DNA of 64,000 bases from Cardiobacterium hominis (GCF_900637305.1 NZ_LR134365.1:155001-219000), one strand, 5' to 3'; positions 27,195 to 35,492 are shown, counted from the stretch's first letter. Program-made: numbers and translations. Notes: generated from the letters alone by a model not told the origin.

Positions 27195-27410
27195 TCAGAC
27201 GGTGTTTCGTGACTGGGAATTATAGGGTGCGCCTTGACGCACCATTGATACGAAACCAATGTTTTCGCGGCGGTGCGCCGAGGCGCACCCTATGGCGTTA
27301 TTTTTAGCGGCGCGCCTTGTATGAGGCCTTATAAGCATCGCTATAAAACCAAATGGCAAATAGCCCCCAATCATCAATAACCAGAAAAATCTAATTCTCC
27401 TTTTTCGCAT
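27195..27410 (-). CDS. possible small membrane protein (uncertain)
   Basis: About 71 residues from an ATG at 27410. It starts with basic residues (MRKRRIR) and one clear transmembrane stretch FFWLLMIGGYLPFGFIAMLI. It overlaps the end of the gene upstream by about 20 bases, as coupled genes do. The C-terminal third is encoded by the GGTGCGCC repeat and looks random, so the original gene may have been interrupted by the repeat or the whole frame may be accidental. No family is recognised. Confidence 0.3.
   Translation of the reverse strand: MRKRRIRFFWLLMIGGYLPFGFIAMLIRPHTRRAAKNNAIGCASAHRRENIGFVSMVRQGAPYNSQSRNTV
27223..27294. repeat. GGTGCGCC inverted repeat pair
   Basis: TAGGGTGCGCCT (27223-27234) and AGGCGCACCCTA (27281-27292) are perfect inverted arms about 47 bases apart. 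Each arm is itself a small hairpin. A single copy is found at 9439-9462. Confidence 0.7.
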
Positions 27411-28008
27411 CCGAATTTGCATAATGCGCGACAAAATGCCTTTCATCTTCAGGAAGCGTATCAATAGCACAATCCCTAATATCATTCAGCCAGAACTTCA
27501 AACCACCAGCATAATAAAGAAAAGGCGGCACGACCGTGTCAAAAGTAACCGTCTGAAAAAGCGCCTGCTGACTGATGTCATCGTAATAGAGCATATCCGT
27601 TTCATGAATGCCCTCTATCTCTTGGCGGAACTGGAACGCGCGAATACGCGGCGTTCTTTGCGCGACGGGCGTATAGGCTTTGTCTGCAAATTGCAGATGG
27701 CTTTCCTTATCCCCCGCATAAATGGATTGGTTCATGGCATAAAGATGCTGCCATTCCGATTCACCAATCATTTGCCGATAGGCTTCCGGGCTGATATAGC
27801 TTTTGGTACCGCCCTGCGTCTTGCATAATTCGCTTACCCGCGCTTGCATCATGAAATATTCCGCAGTCCAAGATACGAGGTAATACCCCGTGGGCAGCAT
27901 GAATCCGAGAAAGAGACCAAACCATTTGCCCCAGGAAAACGGCAAGCGCCGTCCCAAGAACCAGCCTAAAAACATACAAAGCAGGGTGATGATGAGCCAC
28001 ACCCCCAA
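27391..28008 (-). CDS. hypothetical membrane protein
   Basis: A 205-residue protein with an N-terminal hydrophobic hairpin: MGVWLIITLLCMFLGWFLG and WFGLFLGFMLPTGYYLVSW form two membrane segments within the first 50 residues. The rest is a soluble domain with many aromatic and acidic residues. The local base composition (near 45% GC) is lower than in the neighbours, suggesting recent acquisition. The small membrane frame at 27195-27410 overlaps its end. No family is recognised. Confidence 0.6.
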   Translation of the reverse strand: MGVWLIITLLCMFLGWFLGRRLPFSWGKWFGLFLGFMLPTGYYLVSWTAEYFMMQARVSELCKTQGGTKSYISPEAYRQMIGESEWQHLYAMNQSIYAGDKESHLQFADKAYTPVAQRTPRIRAFQFRQEIEGIHETDMLYYDDISQQALFQTVTFDTVVPPFLYYAGGLKFWLNDIRDCAIDTLPEDERHFVAHYANSDAKKEN

Positions 28009-28166
28009 GAATAAAAAGATAGCGATGCCTAGCGACGCTTTATAAAAATACTGTCAGCATAAAGCCTTTTGCCCTTGAAATACACAATGCGCCCGCGGAA
28101 CGCGAGAAAGGCTTTGGAAAGGGGATTTAATGATTTTGGCAACAGGAATATCAATGTGTGACAGCG

Positions 28167-28226
28167 CCGTCCGCTCCTCTCCCGGTGGGAGAGGAGCTTA
28201 TCCGCTGAAATGCAAACAGCCCCTAG
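28167..28226. repeat. short palindromic repeat with GAAATGCAAACAGC end
   Basis: The arms GCTCCTCTCCC and GGGAGAGGAGC are perfectly complementary around GGT. The trailing CCGCTGAAATGCAAACAGCC is the reverse complement of the leading part of the repeat at 6784, so both belong to one family with different cores. Confidence 0.75.
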
Positions 28227-28263
28227 TACTGCCAAAATTCGTGCTGCAAATGTGTAAGCAATA

Positions 28264-28291
28264 AAAAACGGCCACTTGCGTGACCGTTTTT
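28264..28291 (-). terminator. terminator of the large lipoprotein gene
   Basis: AAAAACGG, CCACTTGCGTGA region, CCGTTTTT pairs into a hairpin; on the minus strand the T tract follows the stem, 43 bases after the stop codon. Confidence 0.75.
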
Positions 28292-28334
28292 AAGGTTTTC
28301 CGTTCTGCCGAAGCAGTCGGGAGTGTTGTGGCTA

Positions 28335-30344
28335 TTACAGTGAACCGTAGTTGTTAGCGCCATCGTCACCTTGGAAGGTGTTGCTGGTAGCTGCACCTTT
28401 GCTGGCACCGAATACACCACCCCAGTCATCAGCACCGTAGGCAGCGCCGTATTTGTCAGCGTCTTTGACTGAGTTGAAGGAACCGCCAAGCTCTTCTGCT
28501 TTTTCACCGAAGAAGGAAGCCTTGAAGGTAGCGTTGTCGTCACCAGCGATGTAGGTACGGTCAGCGGTACCAACCACGGTGTTACCGGTGATAGCGCCTT
28601 GGAACTGTACAACGTTGTCACGAGTGGTGGTAGCTTTGGAAGCATCAAGCAACCATTCGTTATAGACTTTACCGATCAGGCGTTTGGTACCGAAGTTGGC
28701 TTGGGCTTCAACGAAGTTACCCAGACCCAGACCGTCGGTTGCACCGGCGAAGGCGTTCGGCAGGTTACGCGCGCCGCCACCGTGGTAGCTGTTGTCAATA
28801 CCGTACATCAAAGCGTGACCGTTATAGGTAACAGTTTGGTCGCTCGGCAGGGCAGCCATTTGCTCGATGGTAGTAGCGTCGGTACCACGGTAGAAGTAGT
28901 TATCTACAGCAGCGTTATCATTTTTGTTTCTGTACGGGCTACGAATGAAGCCATCCGGGTAACCAGCCAGACCTTCGTCGATATCCAGGTTGGTGGTTAC
29001 ACGACCGTACTGAACGTGGTTCAGAGTCAGCGGCACTGCGCCCAAGCTGTATTGGGTAGCTTTGGTTTCTTTACCAGTTTCGTATTCAGCGATGAAGGAT
29101 TTTCCACCTTTGAAGCTGTTCAGGGTAACCGGTTTTACGCCCGGGTTTTTACCAGTCAGGTCAGCATAAGCCAAGTGGTAGTTACCGAAGATACGGGTAG
29201 AGGTATTGTGGTGATCTTCCCACTTGTTCTCTTCTTTGTTCCAATTGAGTTCTTGACCCAAAGTAGAGAGGCCACCACCGATACGGACGAGACCGTTGGT
29301 TGCAGCTGCGCTGTTCTTCATATCAGCCGGAGCCGAGGGTGCATCTGCTTCTCCACCTACACCACCAGTACGGGTGAATTGGTTTTCGAAAGCAGTTTCC
29401 TGAGTGGTCCACCAAACGAGGCCTTTACCATAACGCTCGTTTTTGCTTTCAGAGAAGGTACGAGTAACTGTAGTTTTACCCGGTACAGCTCCGCCCGGAG
29501 AAGCGGTAGTTCCTCTGTAAAGATAGAGGTCTTTACCATCTTTGTCTCTGCCAGTGATGTTTTTGGTGCCATCATTCCATTTTGCAGGATCAATAATAGC
29601 CGTAACTTCAGCAGCATCTGAATTACTCAAGTTATTATTTGCGGCTGTTACTGCTGCGATTGCTGCGGCCGCGTTACGCTTACCGTTTGTATCTACCGTA
29701 GCGTATTGGAAACCAGCAGTTTGTGCAGTACGGCTAATTTTACCTTTGTCATCGGTGTTATTAGCGCTATTAACGTGGCTTGTGTCTGTGTTGGTTGTGG
29801 CTACTTCGTAACCACCTGCCAAAACGTCAACGTTTTTGAAGTTTTCAGCTTGCAGGCTGTCTTGGCCGTTAACAGAGTCTTTGATAACGTCGCCGTTCGG
29901 TGCAAGCGGCAACGGGTTGTCGCTACCAGTGAACTGTGCTTTTACCGCAGTACCATCAGTACGGGTAATGTCTTGACGCGCCAAAACGATGTTAGTGAGT
30001 TTCGGGTTTTGGTCGTTCAGGGTTACACCGAGGAGCGGAGAAGCTGAAGCCGGCTTGGTCGGGTTGTTAACGCGGTCGTATTGAGAGTCTTCACGACGAA
30101 CGTATTGCAGGGTACCAACAGTATTTTGTTTGGTCAGGTCTTTGTCATCTACTACTTGAGTGCCGGTCGGGTCAACGACTTGCGCATCAGCAGCAGGAGG
30201 AGTCGGCTGCTTGTTGTCGGTTTGGCCTTGGTTGTTGTTTTTCGGCGGATCAGCAGGTTTGTTGCTGTTGTCATCGCCGCTACCACCACAAGCAGCGACA
30301 CCAACCGCTACCATGATTGCCAGTGAAAGGTTAGTCAGTTTCAT
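28335..30344 (-). CDS. large TbpB-like surface lipoprotein
   Basis: A 669-residue lipoprotein. Signal peptide MKLTNLSLAIMVAVGVAAC ends in a lipobox (VAAC), and the mature start is disordered (CGGSGDDNSNKPADPPKNNN). The protein is long enough for a two-lobe TbpB-like build. The C-terminal lobe ends with FKASFFGEKAEELGGSFNSV and WGGVFGASK, the TbpB barrel motif. The gene is richer in A/T (near 50%) and in Asn, Thr and Gly than its neighbours, and its codon use differs. The leader region carries a 7-base C tract and A/T homopolymers. It may bind a host iron or haem carrier; the ligand is unknown. No partner TonB receptor is next to it. Confidence 0.8.
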   Translation of the reverse strand: MKLTNLSLAIMVAVGVAACGGSGDDNSNKPADPPKNNNQGQTDNKQPTPPAADAQVVDPTGTQVVDDKDLTKQNTVGTLQYVRREDSQYDRVNNPTKPASASPLLGVTLNDQNPKLTNIVLARQDITRTDGTAVKAQFTGSDNPLPLAPNGDVIKDSVNGQDSLQAENFKNVDVLAGGYEVATTNTDTSHVNSANNTDDKGKISRTAQTAGFQYATVDTNGKRNAAAAIAAVTAANNNLSNSDAAEVTAIIDPAKWNDGTKNITGRDKDGKDLYLYRGTTASPGGAVPGKTTVTRTFSESKNERYGKGLVWWTTQETAFENQFTRTGGVGGEADAPSAPADMKNSAAATNGLVRIGGGLSTLGQELNWNKEENKWEDHHNTSTRIFGNYHLAYADLTGKNPGVKPVTLNSFKGGKSFIAEYETGKETKATQYSLGAVPLTLNHVQYGRVTTNLDIDEGLAGYPDGFIRSPYRNKNDNAAVDNYFYRGTDATTIEQMAALPSDQTVTYNGHALMYGIDNSYHGGGARNLPNAFAGATDGLGLGNFVEAQANFGTKRLIGKVYNEWLLDASKATTTRDNVVQFQGAITGNTVVGTADRTYIAGDDNATFKASFFGEKAEELGGSFNSVKDADKYGAAYGADDWGGVFGASKGAATSNTFQGDDGANNYGSL

Positions 30345-30664
30345 ATTGAATGTACCTTCTTAACTTAAGTTGAAAGAAAATTTCCATAGCCACAACTTGG
30401 CTAGGGGGCATCTTAGCCAAACCCCCCCTGCGTTGCAAGTTTTTTTTGGGTTTTTTGTAGTTTTTTTGAAACAGCGGGCGGTCGCAGTATTTTTTCAGTC
30501 GGTTTTTCAAATGGTTTTACCGTGTCATGAACACCATCGTACTGTTGTGTTGTTGATACAGCCCGGCTATAGGCGCAACATCTCGATTTATCGTGCCGTG
30601 TCCGGTGTCCGATGAGGCGCTACGTAAGTTATGATGCGTCCTCTCATACTTTATAAGGAAACCC
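30345..30664. other. leader region of the large lipoprotein and promoter of the PEP-synthase-like gene
   Basis: No gene. An inverted repeat TTGGCTA (30397-30403) with TAGCCAA (30414-30420), a C7 tract at 30422-30428 and T8/T6/T7 tracts at about 30439-30470 lie upstream of the minus-strand lipoprotein. These are candidate operator and phase-variation features. The right side is the promoter region of the plus-strand dikinase gene; the best ribosome site, TAAGGAAACCC, precedes the ATG at 30665. Confidence 0.5.
30397..30420. promoter_or_regulatory. inverted repeat upstream of the large lipoprotein gene
   Basis: TTGGCTA and TAGCCAA are perfect 7-base arms separated by a 10-base spacer (GGGGGCATCT). 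The position, about 53-76 bases before the lipoprotein start, fits an operator or leader hairpin. A Fur-type box is not evident. Confidence 0.3.
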
Positions 30665-33115
30665 ATGCTCCTCTCCTTCACCGCTCCCGAAACCCTGGAC
30701 GTCGCCCGCGTTGGCGGCAAAGGCTTTGGCCTTGCCCGTGCGACGCAAGCCGGACTGCCCGTGCCGGAAGGCGTCATCCTGCCGACCGATGCCTACCGCG
30801 CCTGGATGGCGCCGCACCGCGACGAAATCGCCGCCCGCCTTGCCGCGCACGACACGCCGCAGGCGAAAAGCGCCGCCGTGGTGGAATATTTGCAACAGCA
30901 GCCGTTACCTGACGACCTTGCCACCGCGCTTGCCGCCCTGCCGCCGCACGACTACGCGGTGCGCTCCTCCGGCAGCGCCGAAGACCTGCCCGGCGCCGCC
31001 TTTGCCGGGCTGCACGACACCCTGCTCAACGTGCATGGCGCGGATGCCTTGCTGGCGGCGGTCAAGCAATGCTGGCTCAGCCTGTGGAATGCCGAGGTAC
31101 TGCCCTACCGCGAGCGCCTCGGCGTCGCCCACAACAGCGCGGCGATGGCGGTGGTCATCCAGCAGATGGTGGACGTCAAGGCGCATGAGGCGGCAGGCGT
31201 GGCCTTCTCCGTCGATCCGGTGCGCGGCGATTTGGGTAACGTACTGATTAACGCCGCCTTTGGCCTCGGTGAGACGGTCGTCGCCGGCGAATCGCCGGTC
31301 GATGAGTTCCGCGTCGATCGCGCGGGCGCGCTCACCATGCAGCAGATTGCGACCAAACCGCAGGCGCTGGTGCGCGCCGGTACCGTCGCCATCGGTGCGG
31401 CGCAGCAAAACCAGCCCGCCATTGACTCGACGCAGGCGGCGGCCATCGCCGCGCTGGCGCGGCAGGCAGAAGCGCATTTCGGCTTCCCGCAGGACATCGA
31501 ATGGGCGTACAGCGACGGCGCGCTCTACCTGCTGCAATCGCGGCCGATTACCCGCTTCGCGCCACGCTGGACGCGCGACGAATCGGCGGAGCGCTTCCCC
31601 AACCCCGTTACCCCACTCACCTGGCAGCTGTGCGAGGCAGGCTTTCACGAATCGCTGAACTATTCCTTCAATCTCATGGGATTGCCGCCCTTCCACGACA
31701 AATGGTTCGCGCTGAAAGACGGCTACGTTTACGGCAACCAGAACGCGGTGGACATCTACGCCGGCCGCCTGCCGTTTGCCCCCTTGCGCGATGCGGCGAG
31801 CCTCACCGCCTTCATCGAAGCGGGCGGCCTGTGGCGCTACACCTGGATCAGCGAACTGCCGACGCGCTGGCTGAACGAACTCGACCACTACCTGCTGGAA
31901 ATCGGCCGCTACAACGCGCTCGACTACCGCGATAAAACGCTGGCCGACTGCTGGCGCATCCTGCAGGACATCAACACCCTCGGCACGCGCTACTTCCTGC
32001 CCAACATTGCCATCTCGCTCACGCAAACCCTGCTCTACCGCGTGCTGCGCCACATCCTGAACCTGCTCGATGCGGCGAGCGCGCAAGAAACCTTCGACCG
32101 CCTCATCAGCGTGGTTGAGACCAAAACCGGCGCGGTCAACCAGGCGATGTGGCAACTCTCGCGCCAACTGCGCGCCTGGCCTGCGCTCATCACCGCACGC
32201 TATCACGACGCCGCTGCGCTCGATGAGGCACTCAAAAGCGCGCCCGCGCTTGCCGCAGCGTTTACCGAATTCCTCGCGCTGCACGGCCACCGCGAAGTGG
32301 ATTTCGACGCCTACCACCCGACCTGGCTGGAAGCGCCGCAGACCGTCTTCACCCAAATCCAGATGATGGCGACGCAGGACGACGTCGCGCGCGACGAACA
32401 CTACTGGCAGAAAAAAAGCGCGATGTACGAAAGCGAACGGGCGCTCCTGCAGCGCGCACCGGCGGAATGGCGCTTCTTCCTGCAAGAGCTCGTCCGCCTT
32501 GCGCGCAGCTACACCGCGCTTGACGACATTGAGCACTACCAAACCACCCGCCTCACCATCCCCTTCCGCCGCGCTGCGCGCGAAATCGGCAAGCGGCTGG
32601 TAAACCTCGGCGCGCTGGACACCCCGATGGACGTCTTCTTCCTGCCGCCAGACGTACTGGCGCAGGCGATAGCAAACGACGACTACCGCGCCATCCGCGC
32701 GACCGCCGAACGCGAAAAAGCCACCTACCAGGCGGCGCAACAGCGCGCCCCGGACTGGGTGTACGGCACGGACGCCCCCGCCGTGACCGCAAGCGACGGC
32801 TGGCAAGGCCTCGGCGGCAGCCCCGGCGTCGTCGAAGGCGCGGTGTACATCATCACCGACCCGGCGCAGTTCGCCGACTTCCCGCAGGGCGCGATACTCG
32901 TCGCCCGCACCACCAACCCGGCGTGGACACCGCTGTTCTACCACGCCAAAGGCGTCATCACCGAAAGCGGCGGGCCGCTGTCGCACGGCGCGGTTACCGC
33001 GCGCGAGCTGGGCATCCCGGCAGTGATGGGCATCCGGGATGCCTGCCACCGCCTGCAAAACGGCCAGCGCGTGCGCATTGACGGCGGCGCGGGCAGCGTG
33101 GTGCTGCTGGACTGA
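30665..33115 (+). CDS. PEP/pyruvate-binding dikinase, rifampin phosphotransferase-like
   Basis: An 816-residue three-part protein. An ATP-grasp domain fills about residues 1-295 (GGKGFGLARATQAGLPVPEG at the front, YAVRSSGSAEDLPGAAFAGL near 97, DIEWAYSDGALYLLQSRPI near 290). A long middle region (about 310-740) has no motif I know. The C-terminal swivelling His domain has GGPLSHGAVTARELGIPAV with His774. This order and length match rifampin phosphotransferases (ATP, drug and His domains) rather than PpsA, whose C-terminus is different. The activity on rifamycins is an inference. No metal or PTS gene is adjacent. Confidence 0.82.
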   Translation: MLLSFTAPETLDVARVGGKGFGLARATQAGLPVPEGVILPTDAYRAWMAPHRDEIAARLAAHDTPQAKSAAVVEYLQQQPLPDDLATALAALPPHDYAVRSSGSAEDLPGAAFAGLHDTLLNVHGADALLAAVKQCWLSLWNAEVLPYRERLGVAHNSAAMAVVIQQMVDVKAHEAAGVAFSVDPVRGDLGNVLINAAFGLGETVVAGESPVDEFRVDRAGALTMQQIATKPQALVRAGTVAIGAAQQNQPAIDSTQAAAIAALARQAEAHFGFPQDIEWAYSDGALYLLQSRPITRFAPRWTRDESAERFPNPVTPLTWQLCEAGFHESLNYSFNLMGLPPFHDKWFALKDGYVYGNQNAVDIYAGRLPFAPLRDAASLTAFIEAGGLWRYTWISELPTRWLNELDHYLLEIGRYNALDYRDKTLADCWRILQDINTLGTRYFLPNIAISLTQTLLYRVLRHILNLLDAASAQETFDRLISVVETKTGAVNQAMWQLSRQLRAWPALITARYHDAAALDEALKSAPALAAAFTEFLALHGHREVDFDAYHPTWLEAPQTVFTQIQMMATQDDVARDEHYWQKKSAMYESERALLQRAPAEWRFFLQELVRLARSYTALDDIEHYQTTRLTIPFRRAAREIGKRLVNLGALDTPMDVFFLPPDVLAQAIANDDYRAIRATAEREKATYQAAQQRAPDWVYGTDAPAVTASDGWQGLGGSPGVVEGAVYIITDPAQFADFPQGAILVARTTNPAWTPLFYHAKGVITESGGPLSHGAVTARELGIPAVMGIRDACHRLQNGQRVRIDGGAGSVVLLD

Positions 33116-33177
33116 AGTGCGGCGGTATCCCTTACGCAGAATGTGTAAATGCTGAATGTATGGCTCGTAGGTGAAGT

Positions 33178-33375
33178 TAGGGGCTGTTGGCAATTCGACG
33201 AACGAGCCCCTCTCTCGCTACGCGAGCAATGCTTGTCCCTCTGGGATAGGGGTTGGGGTGAGGGCAGCAATCAATTGAAAAACCGGAATTTCGATTCATC
33301 AACAACATCGCCCACCTCCTCCCCCGCAGGGCGAAGCCCGCAGCGGGCGGGGGATGGCTATATAAAGGCTGTTTA
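33178..33375. repeat. composite palindromic repeat
   Basis: GGGGCTGTTGGCAATTCGAC opens, followed by AGCCCCTCTCTCGCTACGCG, AGCAATGCTTGTCCCTCTGG, GGTTGGGGTGAGGGCAGC, AATCAATTGAAAAACCGGAA and TCCTCCCCCGCAGGGCGAAG. The same string of parts, in the same order, makes up 46735-47062 where two extra hairpins and an extra GGAACAGCTC segment are inserted. It closes with GGGCGGGGGATGG, complementary to the C-rich part. Confidence 0.85.
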
Positions 33376-33483
33376 CCATTTGTTTTGCATACCGCCCGCA
33401 GAAAAAAGCCGCCAACAGGGGCGGCGTTTCGTGAGGTGGTGAGCATCCCGCTGCTGTTTTTTCAGACGCGATAGCAGGACGGG

Positions 33484-33509
33484 AAAAAGGCGGGAGACCC
33501 CGCCTTTTT
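33484..33509 (-). terminator. terminator of metZ
   Basis: AAAAAGGCGGG, AGA, CCCCGCCTTTTT forms a stem; on the minus strand the T tract follows it, directly after the metZ stop. Confidence 0.9.
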
Positions 33510-33513
33510 GCTG

Positions 33514-34692
33514 TCAGTTTTTCAGGCCTTGGGCGAGGGCGGCGCAGATGTCATCCGCGTCTTCGAGGCCGACGGAGAGGCGGATGGCGCCGTCGCCGAG
33601 GCCGATGCGCGCTTTTTCTGCCGCATCGACGCGGCTGTGCGTGGTGCTGTCCGGATGGGTGATGATGGTGCGGGTGTCACCGAGGTTGCCGGTGTTGCTG
33701 AGCCAGTCGCAGTGGTCGATGAGGTGCCAGGCCGCGTCTTTGCCGCCTTTTACGTCAAAGCTGACCATGCCGCCGAAGCCGCCGTGCATTTGTCTCGCGG
33801 CAAGCGCGTGTTGCGGGTGGCTTTCGAGGCCGGGGTAGTACACGCGGGCGACAGCGGGTTGTGCTTCCAGCCAGCGCGCGACATGCAGCGCATTTTCGCT
33901 GTGCGCGCGCACGCGCAGGGCGAGGGTTTCCAGGCTTTTCAGGTAGAGCCAGGCTTCAAAGGCGCCGAGGCCGGTGCCGATGCCGCGCATCAGTTGGTAG
34001 AGCGCGGTGCCGTCTTCTTCGGCTTTGCTGATGATGATGCCGCCCAGCGCCCGCCCCTGGCCGTCAAGGTATTTGGTGGCCGAGTGCACGCTGTAGTCCG
34101 CGCCGAGTTCAAGCGGGCGTTGCAGGACGGAGGTGGCGAAGCAGTTATCGACCGCCAGTTTGGCGCCGCCGGCGTGGGCGATGTCGGCAATGGCGGCGAT
34201 GTCGCCGATGGCAAGCAGCGGGTTGGACGGGCTTTCAAGGAAGAGCAGGCGGGTATTCGGACGCATTGCCGCACGCCAGTCGTCAAGGTCGGTGAGTTCG
34301 ACCAGCGTGGTTTCGATGCCGAGTTTGGCCAGGGTTTTGCTAAAGAGGTTCAGGATGGAGCCGAAGCAGTTGCGCGCGCAGACGACGTGGTCGCCCGCTT
34401 CCAAGGTGGCGAGGGCAAGCGTCAGGACGGCGCTCATGCCGGTTGAGGTCGCGGTGCCGCGCGCGCCGCCTTCGAGGTCAGCCATGCGGTCTTCAAAGGC
34501 CTGCACGGTGGGGTTGCCAAAGCGGCTGTATTGGAAGGCCTGTTCGCGTTCGGCAAAGATGTCGGCGGCTTGGGCGGCGCTTTCAAAGGTGAAGGAGGAG
34601 GTGAGGTGCAGCGCCGGCGAGTGTTCGCGGTACTGGCTGCGGTAGTGGCTGCCGCGAATGGCGCGGGTGGCGAAGGTTTTTTTGTGGCTCAT
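33514..34692 (-). CDS. metZ: O-succinylhomoserine sulfhydrylase
   Basis: A 392-residue PLP enzyme from the ATG at 34692, chosen for its GGAGACACAACC leader and normal start MSHKKTFATRAI. The motif VHSATKYLDGQGRALGG holds the PLP-binding Lys; FLESPSNPLL and GMSAVLTLALATLEAGD are typical of the Cys/Met-metabolism family. The long Gln/Gly-rich C-terminal GLGDGAIRLSVGLEDADDI ends the protein. MetZ makes homocysteine directly from O-succinylhomoserine and sulphide in methionine synthesis. Related MetB or MetC cannot be excluded without alignment, but the overall sequence is closest to MetZ. Confidence 0.85.
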   Translation of the reverse strand: MSHKKTFATRAIRGSHYRSQYREHSPALHLTSSFTFESAAQAADIFAEREQAFQYSRFGNPTVQAFEDRMADLEGGARGTATSTGMSAVLTLALATLEAGDHVVCARNCFGSILNLFSKTLAKLGIETTLVELTDLDDWRAAMRPNTRLLFLESPSNPLLAIGDIAAIADIAHAGGAKLAVDNCFATSVLQRPLELGADYSVHSATKYLDGQGRALGGIIISKAEEDGTALYQLMRGIGTGLGAFEAWLYLKSLETLALRVRAHSENALHVARWLEAQPAVARVYYPGLESHPQHALAARQMHGGFGGMVSFDVKGGKDAAWHLIDHCDWLSNTGNLGDTRTIITHPDSTTHSRVDAAEKARIGLGDGAIRLSVGLEDADDICAALAQGLKN

Positions 34693-34730
34693 GGTTGTGT
34701 CTCCTTTAGGAATGTTCAATCAGGTTGGTG

Positions 34731-34739
34731 TTTACATAC
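34731..34739. repeat. left arm of a split TTTACATAC hairpin
   Basis: TTTACATAC is the reverse complement of GTATGTAAA at 35382-35390. The two arms enclose the AT-rich dihydrofolate-reductase-like gene. Unbroken hairpins of the same family are at 45708-45742 and 63554-63585. Confidence 0.45.
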
Positions 34740-34802
34740 GGGTAAACATAAGTGTAGGTAAAGTAGCGCTCCACTCTCTCCATAATACATAGTCTATATT
34801 TC

Positions 34803-35354
34803 CTATTCTCGGATAGAATGGCTCCTTATTTGGTAAAACAATTCAACAAATTGACCATGTCTGCGACAGTCCGTTAATTTCAGTCGATAAGGACAATCAA
34901 GCGCTGTAAACAAGGGAACTCCGTCTCCTAGAAGAAAAGGAGCAATCATCACTTGCAGACAATCCAATAATCCCTCTTGAATCAGCTTTGAGATGAGCAG
35001 ACCTCCGCCAACAATCCAAATATCTTGCTTGGAATTTTCTTTCAAATTTGCAAGTAGCAGGCGAGCAGACGAGGCAAGGCGGACACTCTTTTCCAGCTCA
35101 ACAGGCTGACTGCTCAAGAGATAACAGTCTTTATCCTGATAGGGAAAGGTCTCTAAGTCCTGCTTGATAAGCCAATCATAAGTCCTTCTTCCCATGACTA
35201 CACTGGAAATACTGTCATAAAAAGCACCATAGCCATTGTCTCCTTGACCTTTGACTTCTTCCAGCCAGGTCATTCCTTCTGCTGTATCGGCAATATAGCC
35301 GTCTAAACTCATGCCCAGATAAGCAATCGTCTTCGGATGCTTTGTTACAGCCAT
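34803..35354 (-). CDS. RibD C-terminal/dihydrofolate-reductase-like protein, low-GC
   Basis: A 183-residue protein of the DHFR-like family that includes the RibD C-terminal domain: it starts KTIAYLGMSLDGYIADTAEGMTW, has SSVVMGRRTYDWL, a nucleotide-loop IWIVGGGLLISKLIQEGLLD and a C-terminal strand FVELFYQIR. The role of stand-alone members is unclear. Base composition is far lower in GC (about 43%) than the neighbours (near 62%), codon use is A/T-rich, and the start has a strong GAGGAGGAG ribosome site typical of Firmicutes. This is good evidence for transfer, probably from an oral streptococcus-like donor (inference). Confidence 0.85.
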   Translation of the reverse strand: MAVTKHPKTIAYLGMSLDGYIADTAEGMTWLEEVKGQGDNGYGAFYDSISSVVMGRRTYDWLIKQDLETFPYQDKDCYLLSSQPVELEKSVRLASSARLLLANLKENSKQDIWIVGGGLLISKLIQEGLLDCLQVMIAPFLLGDGVPLFTALDCPYRLKLTDCRRHGQFVELFYQIRSHSIRE

Positions 35355-35381
35355 AATCTCCTCCTCGTAGCGACTAGGGGT

Positions 35382-35390
35382 GTATGTAAA
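35382..35390. repeat. right arm of a split TTTACATAC hairpin
   Basis: GTATGTAAA, in the context GGGGTGTATGTAAATGG, is the partner of the arm at 34731. See the finding on the split hairpin. Confidence 0.45.
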
Positions 35391-35404
35391 TGGATTGGAA
35401 GCAG

Positions 35405-35452
35405 TTCAAATGCTGCCCCCACCCCAGCCCTCCCCCACAGGGAGGAAGCGGG
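35405..35452. repeat. short C-rich repeat
   Basis: AATGCTGCCCCCACCCCAGC, CCTCCCCCACAGGGAGGAAG, CGGGCG. It resembles the C-rich half of the other repeats, without a clear partner arm. Confidence 0.5.
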
Positions 35453-35454
35453 CG

Positions 35455-35484
35455 AAAATTTTAACGGGAGCTTGCGCTCCCGTT
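35455..35484 (-). terminator. hairpin after cvpA
   Basis: AACGGGAGC, loop TTGC, GCTCCCGTT is a 9-base-pair stem. On the minus strand it is followed by AAAATTTT, a weak T tract, so it is a candidate terminator of the trp-to-cvpA operon. Confidence 0.6.
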
Positions 35485-35492
35485 GTGTGTGG

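Larger units (their letters stand above)
28009..28334. other. intergenic region with a short repeat and a terminator
   Basis: No convincing gene; a 68-codon minus-strand frame at 28029-28235 crosses the repeat and was rejected. The repeat (28167-28226) is GTCCGCTCCTCTCCCGGTGG, GAGAGGAGCTTATCCGCTGA, AATGCAAACAGCCCCTAG: its core pairs GCTCCTCTCCC/GGGAGAGGAGC and its end GAAATGCAAACAGC matches 6784. The terminator of the 28335 gene follows at 28264-28291. Confidence 0.6.
33116..33513. other. intergenic region with composite repeats and the metZ terminator
   Basis: No gene. It contains a composite repeat at 33178-33375 whose flanks and core are shared with 46735-47062, and the terminator of metZ at 33484-33509. 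Confidence 0.6.

Noticed and set aside
27191..27202. Neisseria-type DNA uptake sequence
   Set aside because: TCAGACGGTG shares only part of the Neisseria signal, and it does not recur often enough.
28029..28235. 68-codon minus-strand frame upstream of a membrane protein gene
   Set aside because: Much of it is encoded by a palindromic repeat, and no ribosome site or family is seen.
34693..34802. SAM riboswitch or Met-box before metZ
   Set aside because: No SAM-I type stems or clear repeated MetJ boxes are present; only the TTTACATAC arm is seen.
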